Shown here in pieces: positions 18,595 through 27,748 of a stretch of DNA of 64,000 nt. The translations under genes were made by a program, and so were the position numbers. The notes under the pieces are model-generated. The model was not told the DNA's origin. It did not search any database and worked only from the letters and a program-made list of their open reading frames with translations. Source of the DNA: Ferrovibrio terrae (GTDB lineage: Bacteria; Pseudomonadota; Alphaproteobacteria; Ferrovibrionales; Ferrovibrionaceae); the NCBI RefSeq assembly GCF_007197755.1, contig NZ_CP041636.1, positions 1,772,001 through 1,836,000 of the forward strand. Direction: 5' to 3'. Positions within the stretch are counted from its first letter, which is position 1, and the number at the start of each line of letters is the position of its first letter.

Positions 18595-19686
18595 GTGGAA
18601 GCCAGCCCGCTTAAAGTCGACGACGCCTCGGCCCATTGGCAGGATATCCTGCGCAGCGGTGCCGAGGCTGTCGCCGTGCCGCTGCTGGCCATCCTGGCCG
18701 CCCTCGTGGTGTTCGGTATTTTCGTCACACTCGCCGGCGTCAATCCCTTCGACACCTACCAGCTGATGTATGCCGGCGCCTTCGGCTCGTGGTTCTCCTG
18801 GCAGAACACGCTGACCCGCGCAGCCCCACTGATCCTGACCGCCTTGTGCTGCGCCCTGCCGGCGCAGCTCGGCATGGTGGTGATCGGTGGCGAAGGCGCC
18901 CTGGTGCTGGGTGGCCTTGCGGCGGCCGCGATCGCGGCGACCATGCCCGATGCCGCGCCGCTGGTGGTGCAAATCGCGATGATCATTGCCGCCATGATCG
19001 CCGGTGCGGCCTGGATCGCACTGGCCGGCGGATTGCGGCACTGGCGCGGCGTGAATGAAACCATTTCCAGCCTGCTGCTGGTCTATATCGCCATCGCCGT
19101 GTTCAACCATCTGGTCGAAGGCGCGCTGCGCGATCCGGCCAGCCTGAACAAACCTTCCACGCCGCATATCGGCGATGCCAACATGCTGACGGCGATTCCG
19201 GGCACCGACATCCATTGGGGCCTGGCCTACGGCGTCATCGCCTGTGTGCTGGCCTATATCCTGATCTATCGCACCACCTTCGGCTTTGGCATGCGCGTCG
19301 CCGGCGGCAATGTGAAGGCCGCGCGCATGGTCGGATTGCCGGTCGGAAAACTCGTGCTGGTGGCCTGCGGCCTCGCCGGTGCCTGCGCCGGCCTCGCCGG
19401 TATGGTGGAAGTGGCGGCCGTGCATGGCAAGGCCAATGCCTCTCTGGTCGTCGGCTACGGCTATACCGGCATCCTTGTCGCGTTTCTCGCGCGCCATAAC
19501 CCGCTTGCCATTATTCCGGTCGCGATCCTGCTTGGCGGCATCGGCGCGAGCGGCGGACTGCTGCAACGTCGCCTTGGTCTGCCCGATGCCACCGTGCTGG
19601 TGCTGCAGGGCATGATCTTCATCGCGATCCTGACCAGCGAAGTGCTGTATGGGCGTATTCCCTGGCTGAAACGGAGACCGGCATGA
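18595..19686 (+). CDS. BMP-type ABC transporter permease (YufP-like)
   Basis: This 363-residue inner-membrane protein has about nine to ten hydrophobic helices and the BPD_transp_2 fold of branched-chain/sugar and nucleoside importers. Recognisable are NETISSLLLVYIAIAVFNHL, FGFGMRVAGGNVKAARMVGL (the cytoplasmic coupling segment) and GYGYTGILVAFLARHNPLAI. It pairs with the permease encoded next, whose start overlaps its stop by 4 nt. The start codon is GTG at 18595, 4 nt after the binding-protein stop. Confidence 0.9.
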   Translation: MEASPLKVDDASAHWQDILRSGAEAVAVPLLAILAALVVFGIFVTLAGVNPFDTYQLMYAGAFGSWFSWQNTLTRAAPLILTALCCALPAQLGMVVIGGEGALVLGGLAAAAIAATMPDAAPLVVQIAMIIAAMIAGAAWIALAGGLRHWRGVNETISSLLLVYIAIAVFNHLVEGALRDPASLNKPSTPHIGDANMLTAIPGTDIHWGLAYGVIACVLAYILIYRTTFGFGMRVAGGNVKAARMVGLPVGKLVLVACGLAGACAGLAGMVEVAAVHGKANASLVVGYGYTGILVAFLARHNPLAIIPVAILLGGIGASGGLLQRRLGLPDATVLVLQGMIFIAILTSEVLYGRIPWLKRRPA

Positions 19687-20609
19687 CGGGCGACCTGCTC
19701 GGCTGGTGGGGCGTGCCGCTGGCGGTGCTGGCGGGGGCCATCCGCGTCAGCACGCCGTTCCTGTTCGTCAGCCTCGGCGAATGTATCACCGAGAAAAGCG
19801 GCCGCATCAATCTCGGTCTCGAAGGCACGCTGGTAATGGGTGCCATGAGCGGCTACGCCATCTCCTACCTCACCGGTTCGCCATGGCTTGGCGTGCTGGC
19901 GGCCGGCTGCGCCGGTGCCGTCTTCGGCATCCTGCACGCGGCGATCTGCAGCTTGCCGCGCGTCAACGACATCGCTGTCGGCATCGCGTTGATGCTGTTC
20001 GGTATCGGCCTTGCGTTCTTCCTCGGCAAACCGTTCATCCAGCCGCAGGCGCCGAACCTGCCCTCCATTCCCTTCGGCAACTGGAGCGACAATGCGCAGG
20101 TGCGGGATTCGCTGCGCATCAACGCGCTGTTCCTGATCGGCGTGGTGTTGGCGCCGCTGCTGCTCTGGGCTTTCCGCAACACACGCTGGGGTCTGATCGT
20201 GCGCACAGTGGGCGACAGCGCCGATGCAGCGCTTGCGCTCGGCTATGCCATCAACCGCGTGCGCATGTTCTCCACGGCCGCCGGCGGCTTCCTCGCCGGG
20301 ATCGGCGGCTCCTTCCTGTCACTGTCCTATCCTGGCAGCTGGAGCGAAGGACTATCATCGGGCCAAGGCATTACGGCGGTCGCGCTCGTGATTTTCGCAC
20401 GCTGGAATCCGATGCTGTGCTTCTGGGCCTCGCTGCTGTTCGGTGGCGCGGCCGCATTGGGCCCGGCGCTCCAGTCCGTCGGCATCACGTCGGGCTACTA
20501 CCTGTTCAATGCCGCGCCCTATGCGTTGACCCTGCTGATCATGATCCTGACCTGCTCGCGTGACCGCACACTGGCCGGTGCACCGGGTGAACTGGGGGTG
20601 ACCCGATGA
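19683..20609 (+). CDS. BMP-type ABC transporter permease (YufQ-like)
   Basis: This 308-residue second permease subunit has a typical start ([20 protein letters not shown], then [20 protein letters not shown]), the segment [20 protein letters not shown] and late helices with [20 protein letters not shown]. It forms the heterodimeric channel with the preceding permease. The start overlaps the upstream stop (ATGA) and its own stop overlaps the following hydrolase start, so the genes are translationally coupled. Confidence 0.9.
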   Translation: MTGDLLGWWGVPLAVLAGAIRVSTPFLFVSLGECITEKSGRINLGLEGTLVMGAMSGYAISYLTGSPWLGVLAAGCAGAVFGILHAAICSLPRVNDIAVGIALMLFGIGLAFFLGKPFIQPQAPNLPSIPFGNWSDNAQVRDSLRINALFLIGVVLAPLLLWAFRNTRWGLIVRTVGDSADAALALGYAINRVRMFSTAAGGFLAGIGGSFLSLSYPGSWSEGLSSGQGITAVALVIFARWNPMLCFWASLLFGGAAALGPALQSVGITSGYYLFNAAPYALTLLIMILTCSRDRTLAGAPGELGVTR

Positions 20610-21316
20610 CCGACCAGACCGCGATCACCGCCAAATTGACAGGGCGTCACGTCGTCGCCGATCCTTATCCCTGGCCATGGAACGGCGATCTGCGGCCCGC
20701 GAACACCGCGCTCGTCATCATCGATATGCAGACCGACTTCTGCGGTAAGGGCGGCTATGTCGACACGATGGGCTACGACCTGTCGCTGACCCGTGCGCCG
20801 ATCGAACCGATCAGGACGCTGCTCGCCGCCATGCGGGCCAAGGGCTACCACATCATCCATACCCGCGAAGGCCATCGCCCCGACCTGGCCGACCTGCCGG
20901 CCAACAAGCGCTGGCGTTCGCAGCGCATCGGTGCAGGGATTGGCGATCCCGGCCCCTGCGGCCGCATCCTGGTGCGCGGCGAACCGGGCTGGGACATCAT
21001 TCCCGAACTGGCACCGCAGGATGGCGAGGTCATCATCGACAAACCCGGGAAGGGTTCGTTCTGCGCCACCGATCTGGAACTGATCCTCAACCTGCGCGGC
21101 ATCCGCAATATCGTCCTGACCGGCATCACCACCGATGTCTGCGTCCACACCACGATGCGCGAAGGCAACGATCGCGGTTTTGAATGTATCCTGCTGGAGG
21201 ATTGCTGCGGCGCCACCGATCGCGGCAACCACGATGCCGCGCTGAAGATGATCAAGATGCAGGGCGGCGTCTTCGGCGCGGTCGCCACCTCGGCTGATTT
21301 CCTGAAGGCCATCTGA
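20606..21316 (+). CDS. biuH: Biuret amidohydrolase (isochorismatase-fold cysteine hydrolase)
   Basis: This 236-residue cytoplasmic enzyme has the catalytic triad Asp40 ([11 protein letters not shown]), Lys146 ([12 protein letters not shown]) and Cys179 ([15 protein letters not shown]). As I recall, characterised Rhizobium biuret hydrolase has D36, K142 and C175, so all three are offset by exactly 4. The stretches DADPYPWP-like N-terminus, [20 protein letters not shown] and [15 protein letters not shown] also fit that enzyme closely. BiuH converts biuret to allophanate and ammonia. An allophanate hydrolase is not in the window. The gene sits between transporter genes with 4-nt and 1-nt overlaps, which ties it to uptake of its substrate. 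RutB-like ureidoacrylate hydrolases are relatives but less similar. Confidence 0.85.
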   Translation: MTDQTAITAKLTGRHVVADPYPWPWNGDLRPANTALVIIDMQTDFCGKGGYVDTMGYDLSLTRAPIEPIRTLLAAMRAKGYHIIHTREGHRPDLADLPANKRWRSQRIGAGIGDPGPCGRILVRGEPGWDIIPELAPQDGEVIIDKPGKGSFCATDLELILNLRGIRNIVLTGITTDVCVHTTMREGNDRGFECILLEDCCGATDRGNHDAALKMIKMQGGVFGAVATSADFLKAI

Positions 21317-22863
21317 TGGTGATGTTCGTCCCGGATCCTGCCGCTCCGCCCAGCACCGGCGCCGTGTCGCTGGAAGCGCTGGGCATGAGCAAGCAGTTCG
21401 GCGCGCTGAAGGCGCTGGACAATGTGACCATGAAGGTCGAGGCCGGCAGCTTCCATGCCCTGCTCGGCGAGAACGGCGCGGGCAAGAGCACGCTGGTCAA
21501 ATGCATCATGGGCTATTACACGGCCGACCACGGCCAAGTGATGGTCGGCAACCACGAGCAACCGATCTCCAGCCCGCGCATGGCGCATACCCTGGGACTG
21601 GGCATGGTCTACCAGCATTTCACGCTGGTGCCGGATATGACGGTGGCGGAAAACCTGGTGCTGGCCCGCACCGATCTGCCGGCCGTGATCGACTGGAAAG
21701 CCGAACATGCGGCGCTCGAGGCTTTCTTTGCCACCATGCCCTTCCGGGTGCCGCTCGACCGCAAGGTGGCGGCGCTGGCGGCTGGCGAGAAGCAGAAAAC
21801 CGAAATCCTCAAGCAGCTCTATCTGCAGCGCCGCTTCCTGATCCTGGATGAGCCGACTTCAGTGCTGACGCCCGCCGAGGCTGACGAAGTGCTCGGCCTG
21901 CTGCGTGACATGACGCGTGCGAAGCAGCTGACGGTGCTGACAATCACGCATAAATTCCGTGAGGTCTTTGCCTTCGCTGATACCGTCACCGTGCTGCGGC
22001 GCGGTAAATTCGCCGGCAGCGGCAAGGTCGCCGATCTCACCGCCGACGATATGGCGAAGATGATGATGGGTGAGCAGAAGCTACCCGATCCCGCGCCCCG
22101 AACTGGTGCACCTCGCGATGAAACCCGGCTTGCGATCACAATGCTGAACGTGGCCGACGACGCCGGAAACCCGGCCGTGAAGGAGATGTCCCTGCAGGTG
22201 CGCGCTGGCGAAATCCTCGGCATCGCCGGTGTCTCTGGTAATGGCCAGCGCGAACTGGTGGAAGCCATCGCCGGACAGCGCGATATCCGGGATGGCACGA
22301 TCATCCTGCATGGCGAAGCCTTCGACCGCAGCCGCGCGGCGATGAAACGTCACAAACTGTCCTGCCTGCCGGAAGAGCCGTTGCGCAATGCCTGCGTGGC
22401 GAAGATGAGCGTGGCCGAGAATCTCGCCTTCCGCCGTTTCGACGAGGAGCCATTCGCGGCCGGCGGCTGGTGGCTGAAACCCGGCGCCTTCCGCACTGCG
22501 GCGCAGCAGATCATCGCGCGCTATCGCGTGAAAACGCCAGGGCCAGATGCCGCCATCGGGCAGCTCTCGGGCGGCAATGTGCAGCGCGCCGTGCTGGGCC
22601 GTGAGATCGGCGGCGAGGTGAATGTTCTGGTGGCGGCCAATCCCTGCTTCGGCCTCGATTTTGCCGCCGTCGCCGATATCCACGGCCAGATCATGGCGGC
22701 GCGGAACCGTGGTGCCGCCGTGCTGCTGGTCAGCGAAGACCTCGATGAACTGTTCGAGCTGTCCGATCGGATTGCCGTGATGTTTTCCGGCCGTATCGTC
22801 TACGAGGATGCCATCGGCAATGCCGACCTCACCGTGATCGGCCGCCATATGGCAGGACATTGA
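21316..22863 (+). CDS. BMP-type ABC transporter ATPase with two nucleotide-binding domains (YufO-like)
   Basis: This 515-residue cytoplasmic ATPase has a complete first domain: Walker [13 protein letters not shown], an atypical signature [11 protein letters not shown], and Walker [15 protein letters not shown]. The second domain has the degenerate Walker [13 protein letters not shown] with no lysine, the signature [12 protein letters not shown], and [13 protein letters not shown] in place of a full Walker B. This asymmetry is normal for the YufO/RbsA family. It energises the two permeases upstream. Its position between two hydrolase genes shows one operon. The start shares one base with the biuH stop. 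Confidence 0.93.
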   Translation: MVMFVPDPAAPPSTGAVSLEALGMSKQFGALKALDNVTMKVEAGSFHALLGENGAGKSTLVKCIMGYYTADHGQVMVGNHEQPISSPRMAHTLGLGMVYQHFTLVPDMTVAENLVLARTDLPAVIDWKAEHAALEAFFATMPFRVPLDRKVAALAAGEKQKTEILKQLYLQRRFLILDEPTSVLTPAEADEVLGLLRDMTRAKQLTVLTITHKFREVFAFADTVTVLRRGKFAGSGKVADLTADDMAKMMMGEQKLPDPAPRTGAPRDETRLAITMLNVADDAGNPAVKEMSLQVRAGEILGIAGVSGNGQRELVEAIAGQRDIRDGTIILHGEAFDRSRAAMKRHKLSCLPEEPLRNACVAKMSVAENLAFRRFDEEPFAAGGWWLKPGAFRTAAQQIIARYRVKTPGPDAAIGQLSGGNVQRAVLGREIGGEVNVLVAANPCFGLDFAAVADIHGQIMAARNRGAAVLLVSEDLDELFELSDRIAVMFSGRIVYEDAIGNADLTVIGRHMAGH

Positions 22864-23531
22864 TGCCAACGATCTCAGCCGCCAGACCCTATCCCTACAA
22901 TTTCCCGCTGGAGCGCACCGCGCTGGTGATGATCGACATGCAGCGCGATTTCATCGAACCCGGCGGCTTCGGCGCTGCACTGGGCAATGATGTCAGCCGG
23001 CTCACCGCGATCATCCCCACGGTGGCGCGGCTGCTGGCGGTGTGGCGCAAGGCGGGATTGCCGCTGATCCACACGCGCGAAAACCACCGGCCCGATCTGT
23101 CCGACTGCCCTCCGGCGAAGCTGACGCGCGGCAATTCAAGCCTGCGTATTGGCGATCCCGGCCCGATGGGTCGTATTCTGGTGCAGGGCGAACCGGGCAA
23201 CGATTTCGTGCCGGAACTGGCGGCCCTGCCCGGCGAACTGGTGATCGACAAGCCCGGCAAGGGCGCCTTCTATGCCACGACGCTGCAGGATGAGCTGAAG
23301 GCGCGCGGCATCACGCATCTGCTGTTCGGCGGCGTCACCACCGAAGTCTGCGTGCAGACCTCGATGCGCGAGGCGAATGACCGCGGTTATGAATGCCTGC
23401 TGGTGGAAGATGCCACCGAAAGCTATTTCCCGGAATTCAAGGCCGCGGCGGTCGAGATGATCCGCGCCCAGGGCGCCATCGTCGGCTGGACCGCCACCAC
23501 CGATCAGGTGACCGCCGCATTGGCGTCTTGA
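22863..23531 (+). CDS. Isochorismatase-fold amidohydrolase, candidate triuret hydrolase
   Basis: This 222-residue cysteine hydrolase has the triad Asp25 (VMIDMQRDF), Lys130 ([12 protein letters not shown]) and Cys163 ([15 protein letters not shown]). It is a clear paralogue of the biuret hydrolase in the same operon (shared [28 protein letters not shown]) but is shorter and differs around [11 protein letters not shown]. Isochorismatase-family triuret hydrolases (TrtA) are known partners of BiuH, turning triuret into carboxybiuret, which decays to biuret. I propose that role with modest confidence; ureidoacrylate or another ureide hydrolase is the alternative. I chose the ATG at 22863, which shares a base with the ATPase stop; a TTG lies one codon earlier. 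Confidence 0.75.
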   Translation: MPTISAARPYPYNFPLERTALVMIDMQRDFIEPGGFGAALGNDVSRLTAIIPTVARLLAVWRKAGLPLIHTRENHRPDLSDCPPAKLTRGNSSLRIGDPGPMGRILVQGEPGNDFVPELAALPGELVIDKPGKGAFYATTLQDELKARGITHLLFGGVTTEVCVQTSMREANDRGYECLLVEDATESYFPEFKAAAVEMIRAQGAIVGWTATTDQVTAALAS

Positions 23532-23563
23532 AATTGATGTGCGGAATATTCTAAGACCATTCC

Positions 23564-24271
23564 ATGAGTGAAAAGCGCACGCTGGCGGAGCAATTGCGAG
23601 ACACGCTCGCCGAGCAGATCGTGACCGGGGAACGCCTGCCCGGGGCACGGCTGGACGAAGCGGATCTTGCGGAAACCTTCGGCATGTCACGCACGCCGGT
23701 GCGCGAGGCCCTCAAGGCGCTGGCCGGGATCGGTATGGTGGAATACCGCCCCCATCGCGGCGCCCTCGTTGCTCTGCCGACCACGCGCCGCATCGAGGAA
23801 ATGTTCGAAGTCATGGCCGAGATCGAGGCGACCTGTGCCCGCCTGGCCACGTTGCGCATGACGGCATCTGAGCGGCGGGAGCTGGCGGCGATTCACGGGG
23901 CGGCCCTCACCCTGGTGAAGGCTGGCGATCTGAAGGAATACGCGTCCTTCAACAACGAGTTCCACGACCTGATCTATCGCGGCAGCAAGAACGACTTCCT
24001 GGCGGAAACGGCCTGGGCCACCCGAAGACGCGTCCTGCCCTTTCGCCGGTCACAGTTCCGCGTGCTCGGCCGGTTGCAGGATTCGCATGCCGAGCACGAC
24101 CGCGTGGTACAGGCCATTCTCTCTGGCGATGCGCCAGGCGCCGAGGCCGCCATGCGCGGCCATGTCGGCAAGGTGACGACTGTTTCGCTCGGCCAGGTTA
24201 CCGAAGCGCGGCCGGAACAGTCTCCGGCTGATGCACCTACGGCCGGGCTCGCCATCCGCCCGGCGAAGTGA
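23564..24271 (+). CDS. GntR-family (FCD-domain) transcriptional regulator
   Basis: This 235-residue protein has an N-terminal winged helix with LAEQLRDTLAEQIVTGERLP and the recognition region LAETFGMSRTPVREALKALA (about 35-58). An all-helical FCD ligand domain follows, with metal/ligand histidines and acids in FNNEFHDLIYRGS and DSHAEHDRVVQAI. It lies 32 nt after the second amidohydrolase gene on the same strand, so it is probably the local regulator of the biuret/BMP operon, responding to a small metabolite. The Ala/Pro-rich C-terminal tail (about 25 residues) looks disordered. Confidence 0.88.
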   Translation: MSEKRTLAEQLRDTLAEQIVTGERLPGARLDEADLAETFGMSRTPVREALKALAGIGMVEYRPHRGALVALPTTRRIEEMFEVMAEIEATCARLATLRMTASERRELAAIHGAALTLVKAGDLKEYASFNNEFHDLIYRGSKNDFLAETAWATRRRVLPFRRSQFRVLGRLQDSHAEHDRVVQAILSGDAPGAEAAMRGHVGKVTTVSLGQVTEARPEQSPADAPTAGLAIRPAK

Positions 24272-24322
24272 TGTCCGGCGTATCGCTTCGGCATGCCACG
24301 CCGCAGGGACTGGCTCAGTAGA

Positions 24323-24907
24323 TCAGGACGGGCCTGTCTCGCTGGCGAGGCAGGCGTAGATCAGCCGGTCGATCCATTCGCCCTTGATCCATTCCGATTG
24401 CCGGAACTGCGCCTCGCGCCGCATCCCGAGTTTTTCCATCAGGCCGGCAGAAGCCAGGTTACGCGCATCGCAGCGGCCGATGATGCGACGCAGGCCGGCA
24501 TCGCGGAAGCCGATATCCAGCATCGCCCGGGCTGCCTCCAGGGCATAGCCGCGGCCTTGATGGTCGGGATGCAGGATGAAGCCGATCTCGCCCTGCAGTA
24601 GCGCGCGGTCATTGAGGATCAGCGCCACTTCGCCCAGCAGCCCGCCGTTTTGCTTTCCGGTCACCGCCAGCACCAGCTTGTCACCGTCCTTTATTAGTCC
24701 TGGCACCGCCCTGCGGGTGTCGAGCAGCAGGCGGGACTCATCGAGGCCGGCATGGGCTGGCCATGAGACGTAGCGCACCACTTCGGCGCGGCGATGGATG
24801 TCGTGCAGCGCCGCGAGATCGTCGGGCTGGTAGGGCCGGATCAGCAGCCGCGCCGTTTCGACCGGTTCGGGTCGCCAGAGGCAGTCAGGCAGGATGGGAT
24901 CGGGCAT
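24323..24907 (-). CDS. GNAT-family N-acetyltransferase (RimJ/RimL type)
   Basis: This 194-residue protein begins with the typical ARLLIRPYQPDDLAALHDIH. The acetyl-CoA site lies near IGFILHPDHQGRGYALEAAR (Q/RxxGxG/A) and a final IGRCDARNLASAGLMEKLGM matches RimJ/RimL-like acetyltransferases that modify N-terminal amines or small molecules. The substrate is unknown. It converges on the GntR gene and is divergent from the XRE-cupin regulator (61 bp between starts). Confidence 0.85.
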   Translation of the reverse strand: MPDPILPDCLWRPEPVETARLLIRPYQPDDLAALHDIHRRAEVVRYVSWPAHAGLDESRLLLDTRRAVPGLIKDGDKLVLAVTGKQNGGLLGEVALILNDRALLQGEIGFILHPDHQGRGYALEAARAMLDIGFRDAGLRRIIGRCDARNLASAGLMEKLGMRREAQFRQSEWIKGEWIDRLIYACLASETGPS

Positions 24908-24917
24908 CGCGGTTCAC

Positions 24918-24938
24918 TTTTACTAAAATTATTTTACT
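24918..24938. promoter_or_regulatory. AT-rich direct repeat in the divergent promoter of the XRE-cupin gene
   Basis: Two copies of TTTTACT (24918-24924 and 24932-24938) are 14 bp apart in an AT-rich stretch between the divergent GNAT and XRE-cupin genes. They overlap the place where the promoter of the latter must lie. They may be an autoregulatory operator; this is inference from position only. Confidence 0.35.
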
Positions 24939-24967
24939 CCTGTCAAAATCCTTGTAATACTTCTGCC

Positions 24968-25612
24968 ATGGAGCGTGATTCCCTTTCCACCGATGTGGCG
25001 GGCGATACCGAGGATGCCGCATTGGCGGCCCGCGAGGCGCTGGTCTCCAACCTTGGTGTGCTGATCCGTCAGGAGCGCCAGAAGCGCAAGCTGACGCTGG
25101 TGCAGGTGAGTGAGAAGGCGAGGCTGTCGCCGGCCTTCCTGTCGCTGGTCGAGCGCGGCATGGCGACGCCTTCGCTCGGCAGCCTGGCCGGCATTGCCTT
25201 CGCGCTCGAACTGCCGGTCTCCACCTTCGTGCATGTCAGTTCCACCGCCGGCGCGATCACGCGCGCCAGCCAGCGGCACCAGTTCGGCATCGAGGCGTCT
25301 GACCTGCGGTACGAGCGCCTGTCCACCGTGTTTCCCGGCCAGCAGATGGATGCCGTGATCATTCATGTCCCGCCGGGCTATGGCGCCGAGACGATCGCGC
25401 ATGTCGGCGAGGAATGGCTCTACGTGCTGAACGGGCAGCTGGAACTGGTGATTGACGGCGAAGCGGCCACGCTGGGGCCTGGCGATACCTGCCATTTCCG
25501 CGGCGACACGCCGCATTCCTACAGCAATCGCGGCAAAAAGCCCGTCGCCGTCATCTGGGTCGGCACCGTGCCGGTGTTTCGCAGTAACGAGTCGCAGGGA
25601 TTCCATCCATGA
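24968..25612 (+). CDS. XRE-family regulator with C-terminal cupin sensor domain
   Basis: This 214-residue protein has an N-terminal Cro/CI helix-turn-helix (LGVLIRQERQKRKLTLVQVS, then EKARLSPAFLSLVERGMATP, about 30-80) and a C-terminal cupin_2 barrel with YGAETIAHVGEEWLYVLNGQ and PGDTCHFRGDTPHSYSNRG. Such proteins are ligand-sensing regulators of small catabolic or uptake operons. Its stop overlaps the GAF gene start by 4 nt and a peptide-type ABC operon follows, so it probably controls that transporter. I chose the ATG at 24968 because upstream sequence in frame reads through the promoter region. Confidence 0.88.
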   Translation: MERDSLSTDVAGDTEDAALAAREALVSNLGVLIRQERQKRKLTLVQVSEKARLSPAFLSLVERGMATPSLGSLAGIAFALELPVSTFVHVSSTAGAITRASQRHQFGIEASDLRYERLSTVFPGQQMDAVIIHVPPGYGAETIAHVGEEWLYVLNGQLELVIDGEAATLGPGDTCHFRGDTPHSYSNRGKKPVAVIWVGTVPVFRSNESQGFHP

Positions 25613-26097
25613 GTTCAATCAACACTCTGGTTTTCGATATCCAAGGCAGCTGGGCCGCGCCGGATCAGCCGCGCAGCCTGCTGGAAGCCGTGGGCAAGGC
25701 CTTCGCCGCCACCGTGGGCTTCAAGCTCTATACCGTGACGCAGATTCTGAAGGGCGGCCGCGAGGTGGAGCGGATTCACTCGACCAATCCGGCCGTCTAT
25801 CCCGTCGGCGGCCGCAAGGCGGTGCTGCCCAATGCCTATAACGAGCGGGTGCGCACCCAGATGCAGCCCTTCCTGGGCCGCACGGTGGAGGATTTCAAAT
25901 CCTATTTTCCCGATCACGAGACGATCGCCGGTTTAGGTCTGGGCTCGGTGATGAATCTGCCGATCGTCTATGGCGGCGCAGTGCTGGGGACGGCCAATCT
26001 GCTCGACAGCCCGCTTGTTTACGACACACAGCATCTGGAACCGGCCATGACCATCGCGCGGCAACTGCTGCCGGCGCTGCTCACCGCCGAAAGCTGA
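25609..26097 (+). CDS. Small stand-alone GAF-domain protein
   Basis: This 162-residue protein appears to be a single GAF domain: LLEAVGKAFAATVGFKLYTV near the start, a central variable loop (YPVGGRKAVLPNAYNERVRT), and GLGLGSVMNLPIVYGGAVLG followed by NLLDSPLVYDTQHLEPAM, which is the usual late GAF strand-helix. GAF domains bind small molecules. It is translationally coupled to the XRE-cupin regulator and lies 40 nt before the peptide-binding-protein gene. It may be a sensor or binding enzyme for the transported compound, but its role is unknown. Confidence 0.72.
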   Translation: MSSINTLVFDIQGSWAAPDQPRSLLEAVGKAFAATVGFKLYTVTQILKGGREVERIHSTNPAVYPVGGRKAVLPNAYNERVRTQMQPFLGRTVEDFKSYFPDHETIAGLGLGSVMNLPIVYGGAVLGTANLLDSPLVYDTQHLEPAMTIARQLLPALLTAES

Positions 26098-26137
26098 ACT
26101 GCATCGATTGCATCATCTGACCAAAGGGGGACCGACC

Positions 26138-27724
26138 ATGAACCGAGTAAGTCTGACATTGGCCGCGACGCTCATCGCCGCCGCCGCCGCCGTGCCTTTC
26201 GCGGATGCCAAGACGCCGCCGAACCTGCTGGTGGTGGCGAAAAATATCGACGATATCGTCAGCCTCGATCCGGCGCAGGCTTACGAGTTTACCAGCGGCG
26301 AGGTGGTCGCCAACATCTACAACAAGCTGGTCGAATACAATCCGGCGCAGATCGAGACGGTCGTGCCGGGCCTGGCCGAGAGCTGGAAGATTTCCGATGA
26401 CGGCAAGACCATCACCTTCAAGCTGAAGAGCGGCGTGAAATTCGCATCTGGCAATGCCGTGCGGCCGGAAGACGTGGTCTTCTCGCTGCGCCGCGTGATC
26501 GTGCTGAAGAAGGCGCCCGCCTTCATCCTGGCGCAGTTTGGCTGGACCGCCGACAATATCGACCAGATGGTGAACAAAGTGTCGGACAGCGAGGTCTCGG
26601 TCTCCATCGCCGAGAATTTCGCGCCCTCCTTCGTGCTGAACGCGCTCGCCGCGCGTCCCGGCTCCATCGTCGACGAAAAGGAAGCGATGAAGAACGCCAA
26701 GGACAACGACCTGGGCAATGCCTGGCTGTCGCGCAACTCGGCCGGCTCCGGCCCGTTCGCGCTGCGCGTCTGGCGCCCGGGTGAGTCGCTGGTGCTGGAT
26801 GCCAACAAGAATCACGCCGGTGGCGCGCCGAAGATGAACCAGATCGTCTTCAACCATGTCGCCGAGGCTTCGACCCAGCGCCTGATGGTGGAATCCGGCG
26901 ATGCCGATATCGCCCGCAATCTCGGTCCCGACCAGATCGCCGCCGTGAAGGACAAGGCCGGTATCAAGGTCGAGACCTATCCGCAGGCCGCACTGCATTT
27001 CTTCAGCTTCAACCTGAAGCACGACAAGCTGAAGAACCCGGCGCTGTGGGAGGCGATGCGTTACCTGATCGACTATGACGGCATCGCCAACACGCTGCTG
27101 CGCGGCCAGATGAAGGTGCATCAGACCTTCTGGCCCTCGGGCTTCCCCGGCGCGGTAGAGGACAAGCCCTACAAGCTGGATGTCGCCAAGGCGAAGGACA
27201 TTCTGGCCAAGGCCAACATCCAGAGCCTGTCGGTCGACATGGACATGATCTCGTCGGCGCCGTTTACCGACATCGCCCAGTCGATGCAGGCGACCATGGC
27301 GCAGGCCGGCATCAAGGTGAATCTGCTGCCTGGCACGTCGGCGCAGGTGATCACCAAGTATCGCGCCCGCCAGCATGAAATGATGCTGCTCTACTGGGGT
27401 CCGGACTTCATGGACCCGCATTCCAACGCGAAGGCCTTCGCCTACAACGTCGACAATGCCGATGGCAGCCCGCAGAGCACCACCACCTGGCGCAATTCCT
27501 GGGCCCCTGCGGATCTTTCGGCCCGCACCCGCGCCGCGCTGGTCGAGCGCGACGCTGCCAAGCGCCTGGACATGTATCGCGACCTGCAGCGCGACGTGCT
27601 GAAATCGTCGCCCTGGGTGATGACCTTCCAGGCCCAGGCCCAGGTTGCCTTGCGCAACGAGGTGAAGGGCTTCATCCATGGCCCGACCAATGACCTGGTG
27701 CTGTACCGCAACGTGACCAAGTAA
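26138..27724 (+). CDS. Peptide/opine-type ABC transporter substrate-binding protein (SBP family 5)
   Basis: This 528-residue periplasmic protein has a Sec signal peptide (1-24, ending PFADA) and the SBP_bac_5 fold: NIDDIVSLDPAQAYEF, VVPGLAESWKISDDGKTITF, VKFASGNAVRPEDVVFSLRR and a C-terminal lobe with RDLQRDVLKSSPWVMTFQAQ. It delivers peptides, opines or related solutes to the permeases that follow. The ATG at 26138 was chosen because GGGGG lies just upstream and the signal peptide starts there. The ligand cannot be told from sequence. Confidence 0.9.
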   Translation: MNRVSLTLAATLIAAAAAVPFADAKTPPNLLVVAKNIDDIVSLDPAQAYEFTSGEVVANIYNKLVEYNPAQIETVVPGLAESWKISDDGKTITFKLKSGVKFASGNAVRPEDVVFSLRRVIVLKKAPAFILAQFGWTADNIDQMVNKVSDSEVSVSIAENFAPSFVLNALAARPGSIVDEKEAMKNAKDNDLGNAWLSRNSAGSGPFALRVWRPGESLVLDANKNHAGGAPKMNQIVFNHVAEASTQRLMVESGDADIARNLGPDQIAAVKDKAGIKVETYPQAALHFFSFNLKHDKLKNPALWEAMRYLIDYDGIANTLLRGQMKVHQTFWPSGFPGAVEDKPYKLDVAKAKDILAKANIQSLSVDMDMISSAPFTDIAQSMQATMAQAGIKVNLLPGTSAQVITKYRARQHEMMLLYWGPDFMDPHSNAKAFAYNVDNADGSPQSTTTWRNSWAPADLSARTRAALVERDAAKRLDMYRDLQRDVLKSSPWVMTFQAQAQVALRNEVKGFIHGPTNDLVLYRNVTK

Positions 27725-27748
27725 AGTCGGCGGAGTGGTATCCAGTCC

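Noticed and set aside
22141-22863. Degenerate Walker A in the second half of the BMP-type ATPase
   Set aside because: A GNGQRE-type degenerate second site is normal in the YufO/RbsA family, so it is not a sign of decay.
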